From Rhynchopus euleeides (Eukaryota > Euglenozoa > Diplonemea > Diplonemida > Diplonemidae), in contig OY723245.1 of NCBI GenBank assembly GCA_963210315.1, positions 2,493,910 to 2,557,909 of the forward strand: a stretch of 64,000 nt of DNA, read 5' to 3'. The notes under the pieces were generated by a model. It saw only the letters and a list, made by a program, of their open reading frames with translations. It was not told where the DNA came from and searched no databases. Shown piece after piece: positions 1-10,535 of this stretch; position 1 is the stretch's first letter; the number at the start of each line of letters is the position of its first letter. Position numbers and translations under genes: made by a program.

Positions 1-2
1 GT

Positions 3-3000
3 GGTTGTGGTGGTGGTGGCGCTGCTGCGGCCTGCGGTTTCCGGGAGGGCCTCGAGCGGGTGCTGTCGGAGCTGGTCTGCGCGGAGCAGCTGAAGCCGGG
101 TGATGTGTTCCACGAGCTGCTGGAGAACATCTACTTCACGCCGGCCGGTGCGACGGCGGCCGGTGCGGCAGCGGCGGGGCTGGGCGGTACCCCCTCCGAC
201 GGCAGCACCTCTGCCTGGCCCAGCACGTCGCTGCAGCTGAGGCCGCAGGGCGGTGACGCCCTGCTCCGGCAGGGCTTCCTGCTGGAGGAGCCACTCCCGG
301 CACCGCCCCACACGCCGCAGTCGGCCAGCCCCCACTCCCTGCTGGCCACCGCCATCGAGAGCTGCTGGCTGGAGCACGGCGACGGGCTGCCCCTGCCGGG
401 CGGCAGCCCCCCGGGGAGCACCCCGGAGCCAGGCAAGACCGCGCTGTTCTGCCTGCTGCTGTGCACAGCCCCGAAGCACATCCCCCTGGCACGCATCCTC
501 GGGGTGAAGGACACCAACGCCACCGCCACCGCCGACGGGGCTGCTGGGGCGCACGCCACACCCCCCTTTAGCAAGGTGGGGCGCATCGTCGAACACGCCC
601 TCGCTGTCATCGCCGCCGCAGAGCTCGGTGTGCCCGACGACTGCGCGACGGGGCCTGCGGCGGGCGGCTGCGCCGCCCGCACACCTTCCACCGACACCTC
701 CTCCGACACCTGCTCCGACTCCGACACTTCGGGTGGCGAGCCCAGCACCCTCTCCAGCCAGCAGCAGAAGCGCAGGCCCTCGATGTTCAGCCCGATGGAC
801 AACGCGCTGAGTCCGAAGCTGCTGGCGAAGCCCTCCGATCTGGGCGCCGTGCGGCGGTCTGAGAAGGCCAAGCGTGCCTTCGATGCGCTGTACCGCTGCG
901 CGTCGCGGGAGCACGCCGCAGAGCGGAGGGAGGCGGCAGGGGCGGGGGAGGACGCCGACAGCAGCAGCACCTCCAGCCTCGACGCGGAGCTGCACCCCGG
1001 CAGCGGCGGGGCGGAGGGGGCCGAGCAGCAGCAGCGGGATGGCTGCGTGCCGCCCTTCCCCGCCCCCTCCGCCGCGGAGGTGGCTGCGGCATGGCGTGAC
1101 CTCGGGCGCTGGGTCAAGACCTTCTTCGCAGCGCTGTCGCTCCTGAAGAAGTCCGCGCCGCAAGCAGTATGCCGCGCGGGCGGGGCCCACCTGGGGGGCG
1201 CGCTGCATCACCCCTTCCTGTTCACCAACTCCGCCACCGCCGTGGCGGTGGACCCCACTGCCCCCGCCGCGCTGGGGGTCGACGGCGAATGCCCCGACTG
1301 CGGCTGCCTCCGCATGCCGGCGGCTGCGCCGTCGCACCGCATGATGCAGGGCCTCAGCTGCGCATTGCCCTGGGCAGAGGGCCAACAGGACACGCGCTAC
1401 TTCGCACCCTTCTCCCTCCTGGCAGGCATCTGCAGCTGCGGCGGCGGTGATGCCACTGCGGCAGCACCCCCCTCTGCGGCACGGAGCATCCTGCAGGCTG
1501 CACGGTGTCTCCTGCAGCGCGGCAGGGCATCCCTGCTGCTGGGGGCGCAGGAGGTGCTGGCAGCGCATGGCAGGCGTGTGGCTGCGCAGGGCGAAGCCAC
1601 GGCAGACAAGGTGCATGCGATCCTCGGAGAGTGGGCGGACCGTGCGGCAGGGCAGCCGCTGGGGTGCTCCGTGCCGCTCTCCCTCATGCAGGAGGGCACG
1701 CTGCAGCACAGCTTCGAGCGGTCGGCGGGGAATGCTGTGTACTACAGGAGTGGGGCCCAGCTAGCCAGCACGCCCCTGCAGGCGCATTTGCGGGTACAGG
1801 TCATGCTGTGGCGTGCAGCCGCTCAGAAGCCCGGTGACATCGTCGACGAGTTAGTGCAGAACCTCCGCGTGGCGCCCCCTCTCTCCGCCGCCGCCGTGCT
1901 GCACAGGCTGTGCCGCCTGGCTGGCGCCTCGGAGACATCCCACCTCCTGGCGGTGCTGCGCTCCCGCTGCTGCACCCCAGGGCACCACCGCAGGGGCATG
2001 GGGTCTCAGGCGGCGACCCCCGTGTCGCACGCGCTGACCCCCACGCAGGCCCACCTTGGGCGGCGCGGCACACTCCAAGGCAGCTCTGCCCCGAGCGGCA
2101 ACCAGGTGTCCCCCGCGGGCACCCCCGCTAGCCAGGCGCTGGACGGGGCAGCCGCCCCCACCACCTCCAGCATGGTGCAGTTCCGCGGGCCGCAGCTGCT
2201 CTTCAGGCGCCGCGCAGCGGCCGCGCAGTCGAAGAAGTCTGACGAGCTCAGCGCCACTCTCGGGCCAGGCGAGCGCCTGAACCCCCTCGACCTGCTCTAC
2301 TTCGTTGTCACCGCGCTGCGTCTGGACAATGCCGACACTTTCAACGCGTTACTGGGGGGGGCGGGGTGCTGCGGCAGCCCCATGGTGCAGGAGGTGCTGC
2401 TGGGGCTCAACGAAGCAGCCGGCGCCGCACAGCAGGGCATCGATGACGCCGACGATGCCACCCCGCCACACCCCGACCCGCCCCCGCTGCTGCGGAAGTG
2501 GTGCAAAACGCTGGCCTTCCTGCAGGCCTTCACCATTTCGTGGTTTGGCGGGACCAGCACCGATGCCCCTGCGGGGCAGTCCCCGCCGCCGGGACAGCCG
2601 CCCGCTGCACCACACCGCACGACGGTGGTGGTGCGTGGCGTGGGGTCTGCGGCGAAGGCACGTGCCCTGGAGGGCATGCTCGCCGCCTGGGAGGCGCCCT
2701 CCTTCGGCGTGGCTGTGAAGGATGTGGGGCAGTTTGAGACCGTCTCGGAGAGCCACGACTGCGACCCCGACGAGACCTCCCTGGAGTACCGCTTTGTAGA
2801 CGCGCCCTTCGTCCCCCTCGCCAACAGCAAGTGGGTGTTCCTGCCCCCAGGCATGGTCTTCTTTGTCACCAGCGTCGCCGAGCGCCGCACCCACCTCGAG
2901 GTGCACTGCCAGGTCTGCTGCAACGGGGCGGCGCCCCCGCCGCCCACCCGCCCGGAGGGCGGCAGGCGGCCGCGCGGTTTCCCGCCCCCCACCGACCTGC

Positions 3001-5975
3001 TGGGCTACTGGGGGCGCCACCCGGAGGCGACGCACGATGCCTCCGTGGCGGACTTCGACAACCCGGGGTTTGCCCCCTCGGCATTCGTGGAGGTGTTCTG
3101 GGCGGTGCGGCGCCTCAACCGCATGGCGGAGTCGGAGAAGCGTTGGAAGAGCCGCGTGCAGCGGATGGTCGGGGTCGAGGCGCGCATGCGGGCGCAGGTG
3201 GCGGAGCAGGAGGGGCCGTCCACCTCGGGCTACCAGTGGATGCTGTTCGACGTGCTGCAGAGCCACGCCGCAGTGCAGGCGGAGTTCCACAGGGGCACGG
3301 CCCGCCTGCTGCTCTACCGCCTCTTCCTCGATGGGCTGCACAAGCTGTATGTTGGGGATCTCCTTGTGGCGGAGCGCGAGCTGGCCTTGCACGGCGCTGA
3401 GGCGGCGCAGCGCTGCCACGCGCTTCAGTGCGAGGTGTCGGCGCGCTTCGAGGTTGTAGGAATCCCGCAGGTTGTGGGCCTCGAGACCCTCGAGCGGGGC
3501 GACGTGCTGCGGGGCAGGGAGGCCCAGGAGTGCCTGCTGGCCTTCCAGGCACAGGTCTTCCTCCCCTCGCTGGGGTGCGTGTACAGGGAGGAGGCCGAGG
3601 CAAGGCTGCGCCTCCGGCCGCAGCTGGATGAGGGTTGCCAGCGCGTGACACGCGCAGAGGAGAGGCTGGCCGAGCTGCACAGCGTGATCCTGTGCTGCGT
3701 GCAGGAGGAGAAGGAGATTGCCTTCGTGCAGGAGTGCCTCCACCCCGTGCAGCGCCTGGAGCACGCCGCGCGGCACGCGTGGCATGCGGTGGTGCTGAGC
3801 CTGGAGAGAGACGCCTTCCTCTGCACGGCTTCGCGGGGTTGCTGCGAGGGTGTGGAGGCGGTCCAGCGCGCCGCCCTGCTGCCCCAATGGGAGGGGCTGG
3901 CCGCCCGGCTGCAGGTGCATTCGATGTACCTCCACGTCGCCGCGCGGTGCACCGCAAAGGAGGCAGGCGAGTTCCGCTCCATCTGGAAGGGACACTGCGA
4001 GGCGTGGCGGCAGCTGCTGGTGTCTGCCTTCGAACTCCGGCACCACAACTCTACACAACTGCTGCAACACAACAAGAAACGCGAGTGGCTAAACCTCAAG
4101 AAAGACTTCACCACACAGCTGCACGCCCTGCAGCTGGCGCAGCGCCAGCGCGAGGAAGTGTTCCTGGAGCACCAGGAAGGGACCTGCGCCATCGGGCAGG
4201 ACGAGCTTCACCAACGCGAGCAGCTGCTGGTCGAGATGTACAACAGCCGTGGCGGCGCACCCCGCCCTACCGCCGAAGTGCAGGCGGCACTGCGCGGCGT
4301 GTGGGCCCAGCTGCCTGCTGGCGACGCCGTTGCGCCGCCTGTGGAGCACTACACACGCGCCTTGGGGTGCGACGTGGGGGCACTGCCCCGGTGTATCCGG
4401 CTGAGCGAGGCCCCCCCGGTCCCCTCTGCGGATGAGTCACGCGCCGACGCAGATGCCTTCGCAGCCAGCCTTGAAGAGTTGTGGGACGCTAAGCCGGACA
4501 GCGTGGTGGACGAGATCGTGTCCAACATCTGCGGCTCCTACGCAGAGGGCGCCGGCTTCTCCGAAGCTGCCGTCCGTCTGAAGCTGGCCCAGCTGTGCGA
4601 GGCCCTCTGGCTGGTGCACGGCCCCTGCAGCCCTTGCAGGGGTGCCGGCCGCAGAAACGTCACCGCTTGGCATGCGGCAAAGGCGCCTGCATCCCCCCTC
4701 TGCTTCCTCGTGGTGTGGCTGGCCTGCCTGCCCAACGTGGTGCGGGACGTCTTCGGCACGGAGCTGTCTATCCCGTTGCAGGTCACCTTCACATTGACGA
4801 CCTGGAAGACGGAGTCGTCGAAGTGGGTCAAGACCATCTGCCTCCTCCTCGCCCTGCAGAAGGGGGTCCACGACGGGGGCGGCGGCACCCCGTGTGCCCT
4901 GCCTATGGAAACGCCAACGCCACCCGACACCACCTTCGCCGTGAAGGCGCCCTTGACATACCCTATCCAAGACGGCAGCGCCGGTGCCGCAGGCGTGGTC
5001 CTCCCAGGCATCCCCCTCACATGCGACATGGCGTTCGCACCGGGCGCCTTCGACGTGCGCGGCGGCTGTGCGACTTTCGTGCGCTCCCCTGCACACGCCG
5101 AAGCAATCCGCGAGGCGGGTCTGGCGGAGTGGCGCCTCCTGGGGCTGCTGCAGCCGTCCCCCCTGGCGCTGCTGGTGCACAGAGCCTCGTGGGTGTTCCG
5201 CACAGCTGCCGAGCACGGCGAGCAGCTCGCGTGGCTGAAGGTCGACTCCGATGCAGAGCTCGAGGCGCTGCGCCAGGAGCAAGTTGCCAGGGAAGCGCTG
5301 CTGGAGGAACAGCGGCAGCGTGAGAGGGCTGAGGCGGAGGCAGCACAGAGGCGTGCGGAGGATGAGGCTGCTGCTGCTGCTGCTGCTGCGGCGGCTACAC
5401 TCAGGCAGCAGCAGCAGGATGAGGCAAGGAGGGTCGTGCGGGAGGAGGCTGCTGCTGCTGTGGCGGCGGCGGAGGAGGCAGCAGCACTGCAGCAGCAGCA
5501 GGCGGAGGCGAAGAGGGCCGCGAAGCGTGAGGCGGAGGAGGCTGCTGCGCTGCTGGAGGAGCAGGACGTGCCACAGCCTGCTGCAGATGGTGGCGCCGAA
5601 GTGGAGGCTCCGGCGCCCGCTGTTGGGCAGAAACGCACCGTGACAGTTGCACAAGTGAAGTCCCACGGCGGCACCACCTTGAGCAGCACGACACCCACAG
5701 AGTCGGAGGAGGAGGAGGAAGATGAAGAGGAAGAAGAGGAGGAGGAAGGGACATCATCTGGCAGCACTGGCGGTGGGGCGCAGGCAGCTGGCAATGATGG
5801 GGCGTCCCGTGCGCAGCGGCATGCCGAGAGGGCAGCCTCCGCTGCACCACAGGTGCCGGATGCACCGCATGCTGCAGAGCGAGAGGTGCTGCCCCAGCCC
5901 CAGGCACAGCGGCAGCAGCAGCATGTGCAGAGCGCAGCACCCCCACAGACAGGCAGGTTGGGTTCGTTTCTTTGA
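3..5975 (+). CDS. Giant three-repeat protein, 5' partial
   Basis: The frame is open to the left edge, so the true start lies outside the window; at least 1,990 residues are seen and the stop is at 5973-5975. I do not recognise the family. Numbering from the GTG at 60, a motif of the type KPGD-V-EL--N starts at residues 12 (KPGDVFHELLENI), 590 (KPGDIVDELVQNL) and 1478 (KPDSVVDEIVSNI). Each is followed by a hydrophobic segment and then a second motif: RWVKTFFAALSLL at about 350, KWCKTLAFLQAF at about 813 and KWVKTICLLLAL at about 1588. This suggests three diverged copies of one domain separated by Pro/Ala/Ser-rich and Cys-containing inserts. Residues about 1010-1405 are charged and probably helical. 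Residues about 1729-1838 are an Ala/Glu/Gln coiled coil, and about 1881-1897 is an acidic run. A scaffold or cytoskeletal role is possible but is only inference. Confidence 0.8.
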   Translation, partial: GCGGGGAAAACGFREGLERVLSELVCAEQLKPGDVFHELLENIYFTPAGATAAGAAAAGLGGTPSDGSTSAWPSTSLQLRPQGGDALLRQGFLLEEPLPAPPHTPQSASPHSLLATAIESCWLEHGDGLPLPGGSPPGSTPEPGKTALFCLLLCTAPKHIPLARILGVKDTNATATADGAAGAHATPPFSKVGRIVEHALAVIAAAELGVPDDCATGPAAGGCAARTPSTDTSSDTCSDSDTSGGEPSTLSSQQQKRRPSMFSPMDNALSPKLLAKPSDLGAVRRSEKAKRAFDALYRCASREHAAERREAAGAGEDADSSSTSSLDAELHPGSGGAEGAEQQQRDGCVPPFPAPSAAEVAAAWRDLGRWVKTFFAALSLLKKSAPQAVCRAGGAHLGGALHHPFLFTNSATAVAVDPTAPAALGVDGECPDCGCLRMPAAAPSHRMMQGLSCALPWAEGQQDTRYFAPFSLLAGICSCGGGDATAAAPPSAARSILQAARCLLQRGRASLLLGAQEVLAAHGRRVAAQGEATADKVHAILGEWADRAAGQPLGCSVPLSLMQEGTLQHSFERSAGNAVYYRSGAQLASTPLQAHLRVQVMLWRAAAQKPGDIVDELVQNLRVAPPLSAAAVLHRLCRLAGASETSHLLAVLRSRCCTPGHHRRGMGSQAATPVSHALTPTQAHLGRRGTLQGSSAPSGNQVSPAGTPASQALDGAAAPTTSSMVQFRGPQLLFRRRAAAAQSKKSDELSATLGPGERLNPLDLLYFVVTALRLDNADTFNALLGGAGCCGSPMVQEVLLGLNEAAGAAQQGIDDADDATPPHPDPPPLLRKWCKTLAFLQAFTISWFGGTSTDAPAGQSPPPGQPPAAPHRTTVVVRGVGSAAKARALEGMLAAWEAPSFGVAVKDVGQFETVSESHDCDPDETSLEYRFVDAPFVPLANSKWVFLPPGMVFFVTSVAERRTHLEVHCQVCCNGAAPPPPTRPEGGRRPRGFPPPTDLLGYWGRHPEATHDASVADFDNPGFAPSAFVEVFWAVRRLNRMAESEKRWKSRVQRMVGVEARMRAQVAEQEGPSTSGYQWMLFDVLQSHAAVQAEFHRGTARLLLYRLFLDGLHKLYVGDLLVAERELALHGAEAAQRCHALQCEVSARFEVVGIPQVVGLETLERGDVLRGREAQECLLAFQAQVFLPSLGCVYREEAEARLRLRPQLDEGCQRVTRAEERLAELHSVILCCVQEEKEIAFVQECLHPVQRLEHAARHAWHAVVLSLERDAFLCTASRGCCEGVEAVQRAALLPQWEGLAARLQVHSMYLHVAARCTAKEAGEFRSIWKGHCEAWRQLLVSAFELRHHNSTQLLQHNKKREWLNLKKDFTTQLHALQLAQRQREEVFLEHQEGTCAIGQDELHQREQLLVEMYNSRGGAPRPTAEVQAALRGVWAQLPAGDAVAPPVEHYTRALGCDVGALPRCIRLSEAPPVPSADESRADADAFAASLEELWDAKPDSVVDEIVSNICGSYAEGAGFSEAAVRLKLAQLCEALWLVHGPCSPCRGAGRRNVTAWHAAKAPASPLCFLVVWLACLPNVVRDVFGTELSIPLQVTFTLTTWKTESSKWVKTICLLLALQKGVHDGGGGTPCALPMETPTPPDTTFAVKAPLTYPIQDGSAGAAGVVLPGIPLTCDMAFAPGAFDVRGGCATFVRSPAHAEAIREAGLAEWRLLGLLQPSPLALLVHRASWVFRTAAEHGEQLAWLKVDSDAELEALRQEQVAREALLEEQRQRERAEAEAAQRRAEDEAAAAAAAAAATLRQQQQDEARRVVREEAAAAVAAAEEAAALQQQQAEAKRAAKREAEEAAALLEEQDVPQPAADGGAEVEAPAPAVGQKRTVTVAQVKSHGGTTLSSTTPTESEEEEEDEEEEEEEEGTSSGSTGGGAQAAGNDGASRAQRHAERAASAAPQVPDAPHAAEREVLPQPQAQRQQQHVQSAAPPQTGRLGSFL

Positions 5976-6694
5976 CTGGAGGGTGTGCTGGAGCACAAAA
6001 GTGTGGCGGTTTCATTTACACACAGGCCACGGGTGAACATGCAGTCCCTCTCGTCGCGTGGGAGGGTGCTGGGGATCCTCTGCAAATATCGCTCAAAAAA
6101 TGTCAAAATCCTCCAAAATCAATCTTTCATTTACCCAGATACAGCCTCCGCTGGGCAACCCCGTGGGTAGAGTGAGTGCTGGGTGCAGAGCCAAATCCCT
6201 GTGGTTTCTGTTTGATTTAGCCCCTCGTTTGCAGGCTTTCGTCCACCCTCTGCCCAAAACAGTGACCCACCCGCCCCTCCACCGTTGCTAAAAAAAAGCA
6301 CGTTTTAAGACAGTTTTAAGACAGCCCCCCCAGACCAACCGCTGCCCCCACCCCACACCACTCCCCTCTCCCTGCTCCACCCTTTGCCTGCTGTGTGGCA
6401 GCCCTGCTGTCTCGGTCCACCGAGCAGACTCTGATGTCAGTTTGCTCTCCACACACCCCACCCAGGGCAGAATCCGACTCGCAAACACACAGAAGGGGGT
6501 CAGCAAGGAACCGGGTTAACTCTCTTGGGTTCCTGGGTTGCTTTGGGTGGAGAGCCCACCAACGGCGAGCGGAGGGCCAGGCCCACACACACACACACAG
6601 ACCCCATCCCCCGGCAGCTCCCAGGGAGCGGCATCGGTGCACGCAGGGGAGGGCGGGCTGAAGCACCCCTCCTCAGGGCAGGCCTGTTGCCGGC
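5976..6694. other. Spacer between giant gene and first RING gene
   Basis: No coding segment is seen. The stretch should hold the 3' untranslated region of the upstream gene and the 5' leader of the next one. It contains a short CA repeat near 6589-6602 and ends in cctcctcag/ggcag about 20 bases before the ATG at 6695, a plausible leader-splicing acceptor. Confidence 0.5.
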
Positions 6695-9600
6695 ATGGAT
6701 GATTACGGCGAGCGTGTCGCGTCAGACGCGAGCGATGGGTCGGAGGACCTTGTCGTGAAGCGGCAGCAGGGCACGCATGCCGCAAGCATGCGTGTCTTTC
6801 CTGGGCGCAAGAGCAGCTTCCTGCGGGTGCAGCGCGGCCTGCCGTCCGCCTCCTCTTACTCCAACCTGCGGCGAGACCCCGACCTGTCCCGCACAGTGAA
6901 GCTCTCTGTCGGCCAGTCGATGATCAAGGTGCGCGGCCCGACTGAGATCCCGGACAGCATGCTGCACGACTTCGACGTATGAAACAGGTTGGGGTTTATT
7001 GGTGTCAGCGACTTGCGGCTTGCTTGGTTCTCAGGCCAGGGGGTGTGGTGTGGGGTGTGGAGGCTAGTTTTCCCTGGTCTCGAATACCCCGCCCGCCGTC
7101 CCCTGGTTGGGAAGTTCTTCGTTGCAATCTTCCTCACACCACGCCAACCGCACAGCATCTCAATCGCTCGACCACACCGCAGAGCGTGAAGCGGCAGCAA
7201 AGCTTGCATGTCAAGCGTGTCAGCTCATCCCACCTCAGCAACCACCCTCCGCGGAAAACGTATGCCGCCCTGAGTGCCCCTGGTCCACACCCACCTCCAT
7301 CAGCGCTTCCGTCTCCGGCGCCATCTTGCGGATACCAGCGGAGTCTTCGTATGCAGCCTGTGATGCTTTGCCTTCGAGGTGGTGGGTTTACCCCTGTCGT
7401 GAAACCGGCCAGCCTGTGTGTGTGTGTGTGTGAAGGATGATTTGATGACATGTGCCCCAATCTGCCACAGGAGGAACTCGAGCAATCACTCGCTGTCAAG
7501 GTCGGGGAATTCTCTGAAACCAGACGGGTATGCCCACACATGCCAGGTGTTCCTTCCATCCCTTCGGCCTACAGAGAACCTTCCGTTGTGGACGACGTGG
7601 TGATCGACGAGTCGCGCGGGTCTGAGATATCAGAGCACGTGTGCCCCATCTGCTTCGAGGAGGAGGAGGAGGGCGAGGAGAAGGTCGGGTGGTGCAAGGT
7701 GGACGGATGCTCCCATCGCTTCCACACGGTGCACATCCTCGAGTTCCTGCGCTACTGGTATGCACCTGGGCTGGCCCAGGTGGGCTCTGCTCCCACATTC
7801 ATGTGCTGATGCAGCATTTGTCGGTCGTACGTCCCCTCGGGTGGGGTCCAGGCAGAGCAGGGCAGAGGGTGACCCTTGTTTGAAGAGAACGAACAAATCT
7901 CACCAGAGCGCAGAGCACATCGGGGGAGCCTTGCTGATGTGAAGGGATTCAGTTGGAGCCGCATCAGAGGGGCAACACTCGCACACCGCCACCCTGCAGG
8001 AACCGGTATACCTGCCCGATGTGCAACGGCGACATACAATCTCTGATTCTGGATAATGGCGAGAAGCTCACCGCCGACCACCTCCGGAAGAAGTTCTACT
8101 CACCGCCGTCAGGAGTGAAGTTCAACTCCGAGCACAACTTCTCTCTGTTCTCCGAGCCGGATGAGGTGTGTTGTGCTGTCCCTCTGCGTGTGTCCGCAAA
8201 CCATCCCTTGCCGCACTGCAACATCCTCCCCCCCCCCTAGGGGGGGTCATAAGCCCGTACAAAACCAAAATTTTCGACATACCATCAGAGCCGCCCTAAT
8301 ACCTGATCTGACCTGAAAATCCGACCCATACCCCCCCGGAAACTGTCTGGGGCCCACTTGTGACACCTGATACGCACTTTTGTGATGATTTTTTGGGGTC
8401 CTAAAAAATGTACCTCAGTTTCGTACCTTGCCTTTGTACCTGAACCACTCCCGACCGCATTATTTCGTTCTTTGCAAGGGAAGGGTGTCACTACGCTCAC
8501 TCAGCACGCCGAGCAACACATGCCGCGTGCCCAGGGCCTCGCAGAGGTGTCAGATGCTGCTGCAGAGGAGTACCTTGCTCGAAAGACGCTCGCCAAACGG
8601 GAGATGTGCGGGGTCTCGGCAGAGAGCGTTGTGGCAGACCTGCGTAAAAAGAAAACGGCACACGACATCGGTGAGGCGACATTATTTCGGGCGCTCCGTC
8701 GGGCTGGGTACATAGGAGAGCGAGTGGGACGTGGTGACGACAGATATATGCAGTGGTGCATCAACTGCACGCACGTGCGGGAAAAGCGGCGTTCCTTGCT
8801 AGCCAAGAAAGATGTCACCTGCACTCCTACTCCTCCCACTCCTCCTGCTCCTACCCCCACACCAACTGATGTGGGCAGTGAGAGTGATGGCAGCTCCAGA
8901 GCAGCAGATGATCTAGGAAGCAATGAGCGGGTCAGCCGGGCAGACTACCTCAGTCTGTACCGGAAGTACGAAGCGTTGCGGGCCCGCCACCACCGCCTCC
9001 AGGAGAGGACCCGAGGGTTGAGAGTAGGGTTGTACAACGCCAGGGGAGGGTATTCCCCTGGCGTTGAGACATCCCTGGCGACCTTGCGGTCGCACTGTGT
9101 GGGGGCTGAGTCGGCAGGCAGATGCCGATCCAATGACCTTGTTCAAGTTGTTGAGTCCCCACATGGTACACTCTCATACGTGTTGTCGAGACTGCGTGGT
9201 GTGCATATCCTGCGGGGCGCAAATTACACAGCACAATCATAACCACTTCGGCTCTCAGGGCGTACAATATCCCAATCGTGCCTTCACAGGCTAAGATCGA
9301 CGAAGCAAAAGCATCTACAACGCTGCCTACTAATGCCGATGCAGCCTCCCAGGCGTACGAAGTACTCACAATGACCCATATGCGATCGAAGTACTACACC
9401 CAGAAGGTGGCTGAACTCATTCTGCTGACGCAACAACACAACATTCCCACTAATCAGGTCAAGAAAGACCTTGCCGAGGCACTGGGGAAGGCAACATGCG
9501 TGCCACCTGAGCCAGAACCACCGCAGAAAAGGCAAAGAACGAAATAATGCGGTCGGGAGTGGTTCAGGTACAAAGGCAAGGTACGAAACTGAGGTACATT

Positions 9601-10535
9601 TTTTAGGACCCCAAAAAATCATCACAAAAGTGCGTATCAGGTGTCACAAGTGGGCCCCAGACAGTTTCCGGGGGGGTATGGGTCGGATTTTCGGGTCAGA
9701 TCAGGTATTAGGGCGGTTCTGATGGTATGTTGAAAATTTTGGTTTTCGTACGTTTTTAGGGGGGCTTATGACCCCCCCTATCCCCCCCCCCCCCCCCCAC
9801 GCCGGGAGATTCACTTTTCCATTCACTCTCGACGATCAAACCCCCCCTCCACGCCGACAGGTCCAGGCACTGCCGCTGACGCTCACCGTGAACGAGGAGC
9901 GAGAAATAGTGCAGCAGGTGGGATTCCCCACCATCAGGCTGCAGATCGTCGACAGCGACGGGCGGGACTGTGCGCCCGATGGTTGTGGCATCCAGATCAA
10001 GGCGCGGCATACCTGCCAAGGCGCAGATCTGTACAACGACTCCGCCACCGTGCAGAGCGAAGGGCAGTGCACCTTCAGCAACCTGGTGCTGCAGATCCCT
10101 GAGAGCACGAAGCTGGGTCCTGACGACCAGGTTCTGATGACCTTCGAGGTATGGCTTGCGGTTGGTCCTGTTGCGTGTATTCGTGCACCGCCTTCCCATC
10201 CACCCCACCCTCCAACCACGCAGGTGGTGTGCCTCGGTGACGGCGTGGATCTGCCGTGCCACGGTGTCAACATCGCCGCCTCCGTCTGCTTCCCTCTGGA
10301 CCAGCGGGAGAAGTCCGCTGTGATCCGGCGGGCCTCCAGGCAGACCTCCCCGCCCAGGGATCGCGCGCACACCCCGCCGCGCAGCCGAGAGCCGTCCGTC
10401 ACACCGAACGGCACCGCGCCTGCGGAGCAGCAGGAGAACTGCGGGTCCCGCGAGCCTGTTGCCAACCGCCGCCCAACACAGAAGCCAAAAAAGCCTGAGT
10501 CGGGGAAGGGTGGCTGCGACTGCATCATCCTCTAA
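6695..10535 (+). CDS. RING-finger protein with CaaX tail (paralogue 1)
   Basis: Five exons: 6695-6976, 7471-7758, 8000-8165, 9861-10148 and 10224-10535, giving about 444 residues. Exon 1 is a basic, Ser-rich N-terminus. Exons 2-3 encode the RING: CPIC, then C-S-H-R-F-H-T-V-H, then 12 residues to CPMC. The sixth zinc ligand, normally Cys, is His, as in the paralogue at 30052-31573. Exon 4 and the start of exon 5 encode a conserved, probably beta-rich domain. The C-terminus is CIIL, a CaaX box whose final Leu predicts geranylgeranylation, so a membrane-anchored E3 ubiquitin ligase is likely (inference). Introns are phase 0 with GTATG/GTGTG donors. The exon 2-3 junction is off: a canonical GT-AG cut leaves one base too many for the RING frame. 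The intron at 8166-9860 holds a transposon. Exon 4 (288 bases) matches the paralogue's exon length exactly. Confidence 0.8.
7416..7433. repeat. GT microsatellite in intron 1
   Basis: A run of about eight GT dinucleotides lies inside the 6977-7470 intron of the first RING gene, near its 3' end. The rest of that 494-base intron shows no coding segment or element. Confidence 0.7.
8240..9778 (+). mobile_element. TA-flanked transposon with long inverted ends, in a RING intron
   Basis: The element is 1,539 bp, bounded by TA on both sides (8238-8239 and 9779-9780), the duplication typical of Tc1/mariner-class elements. Inverted ends of about 250 bp begin GGGGGGGTCATAAGCCC and include the matching stretches ccaaaattttc and cataccatcaga. 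It sits between the GTGTG donor at 8166 and the acceptor ending at 9860, so removing the intron removes the element. The inside encodes a 240-residue reading frame but no recognisable DDE transposase, so it is probably non-autonomous. Its end resembles that of the element at 23215-24362. Confidence 0.85.
8520..9242 (+). CDS. Hypothetical protein of the intronic transposon
   Basis: The frame encodes 240 residues from the ATG at 8520; the frame is open further upstream, but that part runs into the inverted end of the transposon. Residues about 30-70 (VSAESVVADL and TLFRALRRAGY) look like the helix-turn-helix found at the N-terminus of Tc1/mariner transposases. A Pro/Thr-rich spacer and a basic segment follow. 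No DDE catalytic motif is seen. A perfect 13-bp DNA hairpin (9035-9047 with 9054-9066) falls within the frame. It could be a truncated transposase or a DNA-binding accessory protein; whether it is expressed is unknown. Confidence 0.4.
   Translation: MPRAQGLAEVSDAAAEEYLARKTLAKREMCGVSAESVVADLRKKKTAHDIGEATLFRALRRAGYIGERVGRGDDRYMQWCINCTHVREKRRSLLAKKDVTCTPTPPTPPAPTPTPTDVGSESDGSSRAADDLGSNERVSRADYLSLYRKYEALRARHHRLQERTRGLRVGLYNARGGYSPGVETSLATLRSHCVGAESAGRCRSNDLVQVVESPHGTLSYVLSRLRGVHILRGANYTAQS

Noticed and set aside
131-4192. Several long minus-strand frames opposite the giant gene
   Set aside because: They are shadows of GC-rich coding DNA; the + strand frame has the repeated motifs and coiled coils.
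7528-7574. Possible 47-base intron starting GTATGC in the first RING gene
   Set aside because: Removing it would break the frame; reading through keeps exon 1, the linker and the RING all in phase.
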